Assembly (NCBI RefSeq): GCF_042655485.1 | Contig: NZ_JBHSMC010000025.1 | Span: forward strand, 1 to 64,000 | Source: Lederbergia graminis | GTDB taxonomy: Bacteria; Bacillota; Bacilli; Bacillales; Bacillaceae_C | Length of the DNA stretch: 64,000 nucleotides | Direction: 5' to 3' | Translations under genes and position numbers: made by a program | In this document: one piece after another, positions 10,201 to 17,474 of the stretch | Position numbering within the stretch: position 1 is the first letter of the stretch | Layout: each line of letters opens with the position of its first letter | The notes under the pieces: model-generated | The model's database searches: none | What the model was told of the DNA's origin: nothing | Seen by the model: the letters and a program-made list of their open reading frames with translations, nothing else

Positions 10201-11131
10201 GACCCAAGTGCGTGTGTGGCTCGATGACGAAGTTGATTTGACAGGTATTATCACTGTTCCGCAAACGGGTAACTGGGATAATTGGGTCAGCTTTATAAAA
10301 GACGGGATTACATTGCCAGCTGGAGAGCATACAATCAAAGTGGAAACGATAAGTGGGGAATTTGATTTTCATCATATTAGCTTCCATGATGCAAGCGATT
10401 ATGAAATCGTAGAGCAGGAAGGTACATTGCGTTCTGGAGCGGGTACTTATGGAAAAATGACATACGGTGATAGCTCTTGGCATGACTATATTGTCGAAGC
10501 TGATCTGCAAGTCGTCGATGGAAATGGCGATGGTGGAATTCTGTTCCGTGTTCAAAACCCAGTAGATGGCAAGGAATTGAACCATAATAGCGCAGATATG
10601 CTGCAAGGTTATGTTGCCTTTATTAATCAGGGTGGTGTTCATCTCGGTAAGTTTAATTATAATTGGCAATATATCACAGGTGCGAGCTTGGATGTCCCAA
10701 TTGATGAGGTCCAACATGTGAAAGTTGTAGCCGAGGGTACAAATATTAAAGTGTATGTTGGTGACATGGAGACTCCAAAGATTGACTACACAGACAACAG
10801 TGCCAATGCTTACACACATGGGAAAATCGGTGTACGAAGCTTCTTAAGTGATACGAAGTATGACAATATATATGTACGTCCACTGGAAGCAACAGTAGAT
10901 TCAGCGCGTGAGTTAGTCGACTATTTTTACGAAAAGGATGAAATAGAACACTCACTGTATAAGTTGGTACAAAACAAACTTCGCCAAGTTGAACATCATA
11001 ACTCCAAAGGTAGAGGAGATATGGCAGCCAAGTTTCTATCAGATATAATTTCACATCTGGAAAAACAGTCTAGTAAAATAACAGACCGTGCCTCCGAAAA
11101 AATAAAAGTGATATTAGAGGATCTAAAATAA
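7226..11131 (+). CDS. Secreted modular GH43 arabinan/xylan-active enzyme with CBM6 modules and FIMAH domain
   Basis: A signal peptide (MRRFRW, hydrophobic core, cleavage near SSFA-YT) precedes a GH43 five-blade propeller at about residues 25-300. Expected residues are visible in EGDPYILKHN, IDGHVFIDDD and WTEGATVFKR. Then follow a LamG/concanavalin-like domain (305-475), a CBM6 (490-620), a short truncated LamG-like piece (625-650), a second CBM6 (662-806), a degenerate CBM6 (811-904), a further CBM6 (909-1054), another LamG-like domain (1062-1219) and a C-terminal helical FIMAH domain (1224-1301). No LPXTG or S-layer anchor is seen. AGGAGG lies six bases before the ATG at 7226 and three before the ATG at 7223. 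It is probably an extracellular arabinanase or arabinofuranosidase/xylosidase. Confidence 0.93.
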   Translation: MRRFRWLVLMLVAFLVFPTSSFAYTNPFQLSDSWTWNNGDFYGEGDPYILKHNGIYYLYVSTVDDKSGVKAWTSEDLVNWEYAGLVTEEASTKAAYAPEVTYWNGEFYMYTSPGGHGHYVYKSSSPLGPFVQQTGNLGRGIDGHVFIDDDGQWYFYGTGANFISAYKMLDPYTFGPEINTGAEMKGWTEGATVFKRHGKYYMTYTGNHVWSKGYRINYATSTSPTGVFMEDPTQNPLLLQTEGENVGLGHNSIIRGPDLDSEFIVYHSHANPGRYMNMDRIAWNGDKMLVLGPTTFEQENPSLPDFSDRFKRNEIGSEWSVINGGTWSIENNALLQTESSEDNRIITSYQSAANFTAEFNMTLLEKGENPHYGAIFSYVDENNYGVAVLNPEENLLETNIMVDGSELGWETSELPDEFNYEALHTIRVEKKESEVKVFVDGMHKQTRNVESLAGGAIGYTTNNVQAEFGYIATSNHVDGSNIFEVHKPLPGSVEAVHYSNYHALGEVNDTYRKDEVDIRPNSEGGYSAHLAEQEWLEYNVNIESDSTYSFNVRVAAEANAKIRILLDGETDLTGAVDVANSGNEWRNLTLNNISLPEGKHTLEVEVISGEVNFAKLDVNKYEDAPIYFEDFNSGVAEGWQQFEGSWRVDTGNINTDVFDGYKPIPGNVQAAYYITGGEGVAYHDTTPQNIGGERRDDAVDIRTKPGGGTAVGWNQTGEWLKYNVDIKSSGLYDLKMEYGTTFTSGKIRFWLDDEIDLTGVVDVPSTGDWNNWQELTIKDVELPAGKHTLKVEIVEGEYDIAKFNFSSNSIYQPIPGSFASNATLAQGETHTVKVKPEEAGVYALDFIGKNTTANTQVKFILNNDVVLGEYSLTDPITLELPAGEQELTLEVVSGELSFTTLHFHTFAEAHALPGKIMAVDYMLGGEGVAYHDKTVANIGGQYRFDTVDIRNHPDGSFNIGWNQPGEWYKYKVDIATTGNYVMEMNVATTIPGTQVRVWLDDEVDLTGIITVPQTGNWDNWVSFIKDGITLPAGEHTIKVETISGEFDFHHISFHDASDYEIVEQEGTLRSGAGTYGKMTYGDSSWHDYIVEADLQVVDGNGDGGILFRVQNPVDGKELNHNSADMLQGYVAFINQGGVHLGKFNYNWQYITGASLDVPIDEVQHVKVVAEGTNIKVYVGDMETPKIDYTDNSANAYTHGKIGVRSFLSDTKYDNIYVRPLEATVDSARELVDYFYEKDEIEHSLYKLVQNKLRQVEHHNSKGRGDMAAKFLSDIISHLEKQSSKITDRASEKIKVILEDLK

Positions 11132-11171
11132 AAAAACAGCTACCGGGGCAACCCCTGGTGGCTGTTTTTTC
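11132..11171 (+). terminator. Rho-independent terminator
   Basis: The stem AAAACAGC-ACC-GGGG pairs with CCCC-GGT-GCTGTTTT around CAA and ends in a T run, immediately after the stop of the secreted GH43 gene. Confidence 0.9.
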
Positions 11172-11192
11172 TATTTTACCCTAAACTCCCTA

Positions 11193-11450
11193 TTAATTAG
11201 CCATTCTCCCAACATATTCTTGAACCATTTCAGGTGTAACAAGTTGACGTGTTGGGATAAAACGAAGATTTATTTTATTGATTTCTCTCGTTACTGCATT
11301 AATTTTCTCCGTTGAAAAAATCTTCCCTTGTTTGCATAAGGTAATAGCTTCTTCAATATACAATTCACGTTGCTGATCTAATTCTAGGAACCGATTATAC
11401 ATCGCATTTTGATTCTTCGCATGTTGGGCTAATTCTAAATGTACACTCAT
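11193..11450 (-). CDS. ypbS: YpbS-like protein, DUF2533
   Basis: This 85-residue soluble protein is mostly helical and matches what I know of the Bacillus YpbS (DUF2533) family: an N-terminal FLELDQQRELYIEEA helix and a C-terminal PTRxxVTxEMVxEYV segment. Function is unknown in the family. Its ATG overlaps the stop of the upstream Spo0E-like gene by four bases (ATGA), so the two are translationally coupled. Confidence 0.75.
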   Translation of the reverse strand: MSVHLELAQHAKNQNAMYNRFLELDQQRELYIEEAITLCKQGKIFSTEKINAVTREINKINLRFIPTRQLVTPEMVQEYVGRMAN

Positions 11451-11674
11451 TTTCCAATATTCACTCCGTTTCCAGCAACCTGACTTCTACGGTCAGAAAG
11501 CAGTAAAAGATGTCTATTCTCGGGCTTATACAAGTCATTTAATAAATCGTCTAATTGACGGCTTATTTTCAGTGTTTCAGGGTGATTCAGTCCATGAAGC
11601 TTTCCAACTCGGACCATGGCCTGTCTAGTAATATAAATATCTTTTAACAGATCGCGTTCTGTTTCATAGACCAT
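11447..11674 (-). CDS. Spo0E-like aspartyl-phosphate phosphatase
   Basis: The 75-residue two-helix protein carries the Spo0E signature as ISRQLDDLLNDL, preceded by a GLNHPETL turn. This corresponds to the S-x-x-LD-x-LL motif of the family. Members dephosphorylate Spo0A~P and delay sporulation. I start at 11674 because AGGTGGGTG lies about ten bases upstream on the minus strand; the open frame continues to 11755 but those codons lack a binding site. The gene is coupled to the YpbS-like gene. Confidence 0.85.
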   Translation of the reverse strand: MVYETERDLLKDIYITRQAMVRVGKLHGLNHPETLKISRQLDDLLNDLYKPENRHLLLLSDRRSQVAGNGVNIGK

Positions 11675-12011
11675 ACAAGACACCCACCTACTGTTTATTG
11701 TCGTGCCAAGTGTCACTATATTATCCACGAAAATATAGTAACAGCCTATCATCAATAGTTACTATTTATTAAAATAGTATTATTTTATTATAGGAAATAA
11801 TAACTATGATGTAAAGCGATTTCCTAGAAGAAAACATTGATATATAAGCAATCTTAGCCTCTTTGAAAAATACGCTTCTAATTTGAACTGGTAGGAAGTG
11901 GAATGAATGATAGGGTTATTACTGTAGCTCATAATGTGAGAGTTTAGTGGGGGAGAGGTGTAGCGGCTGAGAACCTTTTTGGATGATATTAGAGGGAGTG
12001 GCGTAAGAAAT

Positions 12012-12635
12012 CGTTTATCGTGCCCAGCTCGGAAGAAAATAATCATAAGAGGTCACGATGGAAGTTCTATCGTTCCCTCATCAGGAGAGATTGGGTAGAG
12101 GTGGTCACGCAGGAGCGTTCAACGTGCCCGCTTCGGGAGAAATTAGATAGAGTCGGTCACGCAAGCGAGTTTATCGTGCCCACTTCGAGAGAAAATGGAT
12201 GTAGGTGGTCACGTTGGAACGTCCATTGTGCCCGCTTCGGGAGAAATTGGATGTAGGTGGTCACGTTGGAACGTCCATCGTGCCCACTTCAAGGGAAATT
12301 GGATGTAGGTGGTCACGCAAGCTAGTTTATCGTGCCCACTTCGAGAGAAAATGGATGAGGTGGTAACGTTGGAACGTCCATCGTGACCTCATCAGGAGAG
12401 ATTGGGTAGAGGTAGTCACGCAGGAGCGTTCAACGTGCCCGCTTCGGGAGAAAATGGATGGAGCTGGTCACGCAGGAGCGTTCATCGTTCCCACTTCGAG
12501 AAATATTGGATGTAGGTGGTCACGCAACGAAGTTCAACGTGCCCACTTCGGTAGAAATTAGGTGGAGTCGGTCACGCAAGGTCGTTCATCGTGCCCACCT
12601 CAGAAAAAATTAAGCATAGGAGGTCATGCAGCAAG
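12012..12635. repeat. Tandem array of 12 units with 52-bp period (class 1)
   Basis: The heptamer GGTCACG or a one- or two-base variant starts at 12051, 12103, 12155, 12207, 12259, 12311, 12362, 12414, 12466, 12518, 12570 and 12622. Every step is 52 bp except one of 51. About 13-14 bases further on most units carry CGTGCCC or CGTTCCC, which can pair with GGTCACG apart from one or two positions. The remaining 20-25 bases (ACTTCGGGAGAAATTGGATG type) are less conserved. The units diverge from each other but the period is kept. No gene is credible here; an open frame at 12020-12256 is only repeat sequence. The flank 11756-12011 holds no gene that I recognise. Confidence 0.9.
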
Positions 12636-12734
12636 CCCCAATGTATCAACCTCCATGAAAAATAGACTCACACAGCAAACTCCACTATATCACCGCATAC
12701 AAAATTAGCCGTAACCCAGCGCATTCCCAACCAA

Positions 12735-12775
12735 ATAAAAAAACTCCAACGATGCAAATATGCACCTTTGGAGTT
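12735..12775 (-). terminator. Rho-independent terminator of the mscS-like gene
   Basis: On the minus strand AACTCCAA pairs with TTGGAGTT, with an inner TGCA/TGCA pairing, followed by a run of seven T. Confidence 0.85.
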
Positions 12776-12785
12776 CCCACCAAAG

Positions 12786-13631
12786 TTAGGAGTTTGTGCT
12801 ATTTTGTTGGACAAGCACTTGGTGTGGGAAAGGCATTTTAATTCCTTGGAGGTCGAATTCTTCTTTAATTGTCTTGCGTAATTCGCGTTCGACGCCCCAT
12901 TGCTCATTGTTCTTTGTTTTGGCAATGACGCGCAACACAACCTCAGATGTTCCAAGGGCTTGCACACCAATAACATTAGGGCCATCCACAATTACATCGC
13001 TATTCTGAGCAGCAACGCGATCACAGGCTGATTGGATAATCCTTATTGCTTGATCAATATCGTCATCATAGGAAATGCGAATGTCAACTAGTGCGCGCAT
13101 CGTCCCGCGTGAATGATTACTAACACTGATAATTTCGCGGTTAGGGATAAAATGTAATGTTCCATCAAAGCCGCGAATTTGTGTTGTTCGTAAACCGACA
13201 GATTCAACGACGCCATCTATGCTTCCAATGGTGACATATTCATTTACTTCTATTTGTTTTTCTAATAAAAGAAAGAATCCAGTCACAACATCGCTAACAA
13301 GTCCTTGTGCACCGAATCCAATCGCAAGGCCGACAATCCCAGCACCTGCAATCAAACTACCAATGGGAAGTCCGAGAACACCAAATATAGTAGCTACTAG
13401 TGTAAAAATTAACACGTATGATAGAACATTTTCAGCTAACTTATGTAACGTAATCGCACGACTTTTGGTAATTTCATTTCGACTCGCAAGCCTCGTAAAT
13501 ACACGATTAATCATTGTAGAACCGATTCTTTTTACTATCGCAAAGACAATTAAAATCCCTATTATTTTTAAAGCGATAATACCGGCATGGACAAGTAATC
13601 CTTCCCAATCAAATTTCTTCCAATCAAACAA
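12786..13631 (-). CDS. Small-conductance mechanosensitive channel, MscS family (YkuT-like)
   Basis: The 281-residue protein has three N-terminal membrane segments (about 14-36, 65-85, 90-112). The third is the Gly/Ala-rich pore helix IAGAGIVGLAIGFGAQGLVSD typical of MscS. The beta domain (GSIDGVVESVGLRTT, FIPNREI) and the C-terminal alpha/beta domain follow. It would open on osmotic down-shock in the cytoplasmic membrane. AAGGAAG lies before the ATG. The gene is monocistronic, with its own terminator and the tandem array downstream. Confidence 0.93.
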   Translation of the reverse strand: MFDWKKFDWEGLLVHAGIIALKIIGILIVFAIVKRIGSTMINRVFTRLASRNEITKSRAITLHKLAENVLSYVLIFTLVATIFGVLGLPIGSLIAGAGIVGLAIGFGAQGLVSDVVTGFFLLLEKQIEVNEYVTIGSIDGVVESVGLRTTQIRGFDGTLHFIPNREIISVSNHSRGTMRALVDIRISYDDDIDQAIRIIQSACDRVAAQNSDVIVDGPNVIGVQALGTSEVVLRVIAKTKNNEQWGVERELRKTIKEEFDLQGIKMPFPHQVLVQQNSTNS

Positions 13632-13731
13632 AAAAATCTTCCTTTCCTATGCTTTATGTCCATAGGATACACGTATATTTTCTTTTTATAAATAGTTTTT
13701 TAAAGTGTTCATATTAAATAGACGATAAGTC

Positions 13732-13869
13732 CTATTTGGAAGATTTCCTTGTTAATCCACGGTTCATCATTTCTTTTTGTAATAACTCGATAAAGTCTTG
13801 ATCCAACCGAAGTGTTTTTGCCTTCCGAAAACAAGATAACAATAATGCATCTGACATCGTATCGAACAT
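13732..13869 (-). CDS. sda: Sda-like sporulation checkpoint protein (small ORF)
   Basis: The 45-residue reading frame starts MFDTMSDALLLSCFRKAK. From residue 6 it aligns without gaps to Bacillus subtilis Sda as I recall it: SD-LL at the N-terminus, then KA, then DFIEL, then the E...R-L end. Sda is a helical hairpin that binds the dimerisation domain of sporulation kinases such as KinA and blocks phosphotransfer when DNA replication is disturbed. An AGAGGG lies about eight bases before the ATG; the internal ATG at 13857 is a possible alternative start. A membrane histidine kinase with a receiver-only partner lies just upstream. A second, more distant copy is at 38878. Confidence 0.85.
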   Translation of the reverse strand: MFDTMSDALLLSCFRKAKTLRLDQDFIELLQKEMMNRGLTRKSSK

Positions 13870-13962
13870 ACTATAACCCTCTTTCGTGATGTGTTTATCA
13901 TATTAATAACCGCAAATGGTAGCTTTAAAACTTCATTCACTTTAACTTAAATTAGAAAAATT

Positions 13963-14001
13963 AAAAACGGCCAACCTAGATTCATAGGCTGACCGTTTTA
14001 C
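13963..14001 (-). terminator. Rho-independent terminator
   Basis: AAACGG...CCTA pairs with TAGG...CCGTTT around a six-base loop. On the minus strand TTTTTAA follows, so it ends the kinase/receiver operon. Confidence 0.75.
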
Positions 14002-14033
14002 AATAGATGTCGGATGCATGGTGTATTTATTAA

Positions 14034-14444
14034 TTATACTTTTGATCGTTGCAGGTTCTCAGGGCCGACGAGGTCGACTAAGTAGCCGGCTAGTTTCGTG
14101 TAGTCATCAAGTGGTTTCGAAAAAACACCATCGAGATCGTTTCCGTATTTTTCCTGCAAGCCTAAACTATCGGCATGTCCAGATATCAAAAGTCTTTTGG
14201 AGAATGGGTAGTTGTCTTTTATGTATGTAAGTATATTTTCAAAGCTTTCTCCAGGAATATGGTAGTCCAAAATCGTTACGACAACATCGTCCTTGTTCTC
14301 AAAATTTTGAACGTCTTTAAATGACTTAGCCATATGCACATCAAAGTGAGAATCCAAACAATAACGGTATAACAAAAACATCTGCTTAATATCTTCCACT
14401 ACTAACACTTTTTTTCTCTCCATACTCTTCACATCCATCTCCAT
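14034..14444 (-). CDS. Single-domain response regulator (receiver only)
   Basis: The 136-residue protein is one CheY-like receiver. The acidic pocket is E17-D18 (LVVED), the phosphoacceptor is D60 in TILDYHIPG, S88 is the switch hydroxyl and K110 in VFSKP is the conserved lysine. It has no output domain, like Spo0F, so it may relay phosphate or bind a partner. The gene begins 11 bases after the histidine kinase stop and is surely its partner. GGGAG lies only three bases before the first ATG, so the ATG two codons in may be the real start. Confidence 0.88.
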   Translation of the reverse strand: MEMDVKSMERKKVLVVEDIKQMFLLYRYCLDSHFDVHMAKSFKDVQNFENKDDVVVTILDYHIPGESFENILTYIKDNYPFSKRLLISGHADSLGLQEKYGNDLDGVFSKPLDDYTKLAGYLVDLVGPENLQRSKV

Positions 14445-14454
14445 AGCTCCCTTA

Positions 14455-15903
14455 TTATATTGCTTTTTCTATTTCTATAAACTTACTTTTTGGTAATTGT
14501 ATTCTAAAGTGTGTCCCTTCCGGAGTACTTTTCATTATATCTATAAAGCCTCTGTGTGAAAATAGTACTTTATTACAAAATGGTAGCCCTAATCCTGTGC
14601 CTTCGACTTTTGTACTATTGTAAGGTAAAAATACTTTATCCCAATCTTCCGGAGGAATCCCACATCCACAATCAAACATGTCTATTATCACTTTTTTATG
14701 ATTTACATCCTTTACATGGAATACAATTTCTCTGTTTTGCCGATCCTCTGGAATCGCCTCAATTGAATTTTTAATTAAATTAACTAACACTTGTGTGAAA
14801 TAAGTCTCATTTATATAGGCAGGAATTACTTTGAAATCCGAAGTAATTTTTACTTCTATCCTATTCTCTTTTAACAACTTGTCACATACTTGTTTGGCGA
14901 CGTGAATGCAATGTACAACGTCTTGGCTTTTAAACGCCATCACTAAATCGTTTTTCAAAAATTGGTTATAGGCATTGACTAGATTCGATAATTGTTGGCT
15001 TGATGTAATCACATGGCGCATCATTTCATCTGTATGCGGTTCCAGTTTTTGTAAAGAAGGGATGATTTCGGAATACCCTTTTATGATAGAGAGTGAGTTC
15101 TTTACCTCATGAATAAGGCTTGCAGTCATATTTCCGATATAATCTAATTTATTTTGTCTTTGTACAACATTTAAATAGTCTGCATTTAAAGCATTATACA
15201 TTTTAATAAAAGCTATTAAGATAAATATGGAGTAGATTAAAACGGCAATACTACTAATTAAGATCTGGTAAGAAGGAATAAAGTTCGTTAAACCCAAACA
15301 GAATAAGATAATGGAGGATATAACAAGCGTTTTGATAAAAGATTTCATCTTAATATTATTAATACTTTTACTAACAAATACGAGCAAAATTAAAAAAAGT
15401 AATAGCACGATAAGATGTAGAAAAAACGAAAACTGTAAATCTCCATAGATTGGATAATAGTATTCCATTCCTAAATTCTTATTTTCATATTTTGTTAAAC
15501 CTTCTATACCAAATGACGTCCAATTGATTGCATATACGATTCCAGTACTGATAAAAGCTGCGATTACCATCCCTTTATTTAACATGGCATTTTCAATTTT
15601 ACCAAGGAAATTTTTAGGTTTGGGAACCGATGTTTTATATAATTCATAGGTGATAAATAAAATTAACGGTAAGGCAGCAATTGGACCAATTCTAAATAAC
15701 TTAAATAATATTAATGTTGTCTGTTCATTTAAATAAGGGCTCCCTATGTACAAAATCGAGACATCTATTTGCCAGAAAGTGATACATAGCATAAACAAAA
15801 AAATTAAATTCGTTAATTTGCTTTTTTCATAAAGATGAAATAAGGAGTAACCTAGGAAAATGGGAATAAGACCGATGATAAAAATAAGAACAGCAAAAAT
15901 CAA
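14455..15903 (-). CDS. Membrane sensor histidine kinase with 7TM input region
   Basis: This 482-residue kinase has about seven N-terminal membrane helices (1-20, 30-50, 66-88, 108-128, 157-177, 190-207, 214-235), resembling the histidine-kinase 7TM input region. The phosphoacceptor is H265 in ASLIHEVKNS. The ATPase N box (NLIKNSIEAI), G1 (DCGCGIPPED) and G2 (GTGLGLPF) are intact. The start codon is TTG with AGGAGGGA five bases upstream. The H-box resembles sporulation kinases, and the nearby Sda-like gene suggests a link, but the signal is unknown. Kinase and receiver form an operon. Confidence 0.9.
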   Translation of the reverse strand: MIFAVLIFIIGLIPIFLGYSLFHLYEKSKLTNLIFLFMLCITFWQIDVSILYIGSPYLNEQTTLILFKLFRIGPIAALPLILFITYELYKTSVPKPKNFLGKIENAMLNKGMVIAAFISTGIVYAINWTSFGIEGLTKYENKNLGMEYYYPIYGDLQFSFFLHLIVLLLFLILLVFVSKSINNIKMKSFIKTLVISSIILFCLGLTNFIPSYQILISSIAVLIYSIFILIAFIKMYNALNADYLNVVQRQNKLDYIGNMTASLIHEVKNSLSIIKGYSEIIPSLQKLEPHTDEMMRHVITSSQQLSNLVNAYNQFLKNDLVMAFKSQDVVHCIHVAKQVCDKLLKENRIEVKITSDFKVIPAYINETYFTQVLVNLIKNSIEAIPEDRQNREIVFHVKDVNHKKVIIDMFDCGCGIPPEDWDKVFLPYNSTKVEGTGLGLPFCNKVLFSHRGFIDIMKSTPEGTHFRIQLPKSKFIEIEKAI

Positions 15904-15982
15904 GCAGTTCCCTCCTCACTAGTGCAGTATAACGAGTTAGCCTATGATACTAGTGATGAACAACTAGTAAACTACATCGTAT

Positions 15983-17167
15983 TTAGTATTTTCGTATATA
16001 TGTGGCAGCATTATTACCACCATATCCATGTGACGTTATAAGAACCTCTGAAGTTTCACTCTTTTCTAGTTTATCTATAATTTGCAAATCTTCAAAGCCT
16101 TTTTTATCCGTTCTCGTGGTAAAAGGGATGAAATTTTTTTCCATGCCGATAATAGAAGCAACTAATTGGATTAAACCCGATGCGCCAAACGCATGTCCAA
16201 CCATGCTTTTTATCGATGTAATTGGGATGCTGTTTTGAAAAAGCCGTTCATGTGTCAAGCTTTCCACTATATCATTCGCGTGCAATCCTAAAGCCTGACT
16301 ATTAACATAATCTGGTGTTCGATCCTTTACTACCTCTCTACATAGTTGATACATTCTATTTCCTTCCAAATCACTACCAAACACACCAAATCCATCATTA
16401 TTACTCTTCGTATCTACTACTTCTGCATATATAGTTGCGCCTCTTTTGATGGCATCTTCTTCTTTTTCAATAACAATTGTTGCCGATCCTTCTGCAGGAA
16501 CAAAACCCTTACTATTTTTGCTAAAAGGTAGTCCAGAAACTTCGATATGGTGGCCTAGAGGGAGAGTTCGAATTTTACTAAATGCGTAGATGAGACTTGC
16601 AGTATTTGCCATATCAACACCGCCAACGATGGCAGAGTCTATTTGTCCAGCTTTTATATATAGGCTGGCATCTTCTAACGCCTCGAGCCCAGCAGTACAG
16701 CCAGTTGAGACAGTTTTCGTAATTCCTGTAATGTTAAAGTGGTTGCTGATTGCAGATGCAGTACTATGGTAGTTTGTATGTCCACAGGCGAATGTAGGAA
16801 ATACTTTGTAGTTACCACGACTCGAAAGTGCGATGCTATTTTCATAGCCTTCCGTACCTCCAAGTGACGTACCAATAAACACACCAATATTTTTCCTTGT
16901 AAAATCAATGCCTGCCATTTGTACAGCTTCTTCTGCCGTTGTAATTTGCGCTTTTGATATATTCGGGTACCGCTTATAAGCCTTTTCTTTTCTACTATAG
17001 ACTTGAGTATCTATAAATCCTAGTGAAAGAAGTTTATTTTTCGTTAATAAATCATCCTGAATAACAGTAATCCCATGTGAACCTGCTTGTAGCTGCTTTT
17101 CAAATTGAATGCTATTCATGCTACCGGGTACTGCGACACCATAACCCGTGATGACTATTTTACTCAT
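15983..17167 (-). CDS. FabF-like beta-ketoacyl synthase lacking one catalytic histidine
   Basis: The 394-residue thiolase-fold protein aligns with FabF-type (KAS II) condensing enzymes along its length. The nucleophile C157 sits in STGCTAG instead of the usual ACASG. The second histidine and its lysine are present (K320, H325 in KSMVGHAFGASG). In the segment that should read NAHGTST, this protein has NSQALGLH, so the first catalytic histidine is replaced by Q291 (H296 is five residues later). A role in decarboxylative condensation is therefore uncertain. No acyl carrier protein or other fatty-acid gene is adjacent, so it is a stand-alone gene of unknown pathway. AAGGAGA lies before the ATG. 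Confidence 0.82.
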   Translation of the reverse strand: MSKIVITGYGVAVPGSMNSIQFEKQLQAGSHGITVIQDDLLTKNKLLSLGFIDTQVYSRKEKAYKRYPNISKAQITTAEEAVQMAGIDFTRKNIGVFIGTSLGGTEGYENSIALSSRGNYKVFPTFACGHTNYHSTASAISNHFNITGITKTVSTGCTAGLEALEDASLYIKAGQIDSAIVGGVDMANTASLIYAFSKIRTLPLGHHIEVSGLPFSKNSKGFVPAEGSATIVIEKEEDAIKRGATIYAEVVDTKSNNDGFGVFGSDLEGNRMYQLCREVVKDRTPDYVNSQALGLHANDIVESLTHERLFQNSIPITSIKSMVGHAFGASGLIQLVASIIGMEKNFIPFTTRTDKKGFEDLQIIDKLEKSETSEVLITSHGYGGNNAATYIRKY

Positions 17168-17367
17168 TATGCATCTCCTTCCTGTAGTTCGACTTGAGGC
17201 AGTTTTTTTTACAAAAATTGTCCTATTTTGTCGTAAAAAGGTGTAAACATAAAAATGGCTACTCTAGCATAGCTAGAATAGCAAAAAGTCTGTGTGTGAT
17301 TGAAAATCAAAACCCGTTTATTATCTGTTATGCATATTAACCAAAAATTCAAAAACGCTATAAATAT

Positions 17368-17399
17368 TTATCACAACAGGGATTGAGTAATTGTGATAA
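17368..17399. promoter_or_regulatory. 9-bp inverted repeat in an AT-rich gap
   Basis: TTATCACAA and TTGTGATAA are perfect inverted repeats separated by 14 bp, about 200 bp before the ketosynthase gene and 75 bp after the ArsR-like gene. The geometry could be an operator or a weak terminator for the ArsR-like transcript. A shorter palindrome, TCTAGCATAGCTAGA, lies near 17265. Nothing else is recognisable in 17168-17474. Confidence 0.35.
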
Positions 17400-17474
17400 T
17401 TTTCCATAATTTTTATCAATTATTCATAATATATACCACATTTTTACAAAAAGCAACAGTGAGAACTTACAAAT

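Noticed and set aside
10091..10819. 242-codon minus-strand frame
   Set aside because: It is a shadow of the CBM6/LamG part of the secreted GH43 gene and has no binding site.
12020..12256. 78-codon frame
   Set aside because: It consists only of 52-bp repeat units; 52 is not a multiple of three, so units are read in changing frames.
12012..12635. CRISPR array
   Set aside because: Regular period, but no invariant repeat with unique spacers; the whole unit drifts and no cas gene is near.
13219..13665. 148-codon plus-strand frame
   Set aside because: Antisense to the MscS-type gene, whose pore motif is unmistakable.
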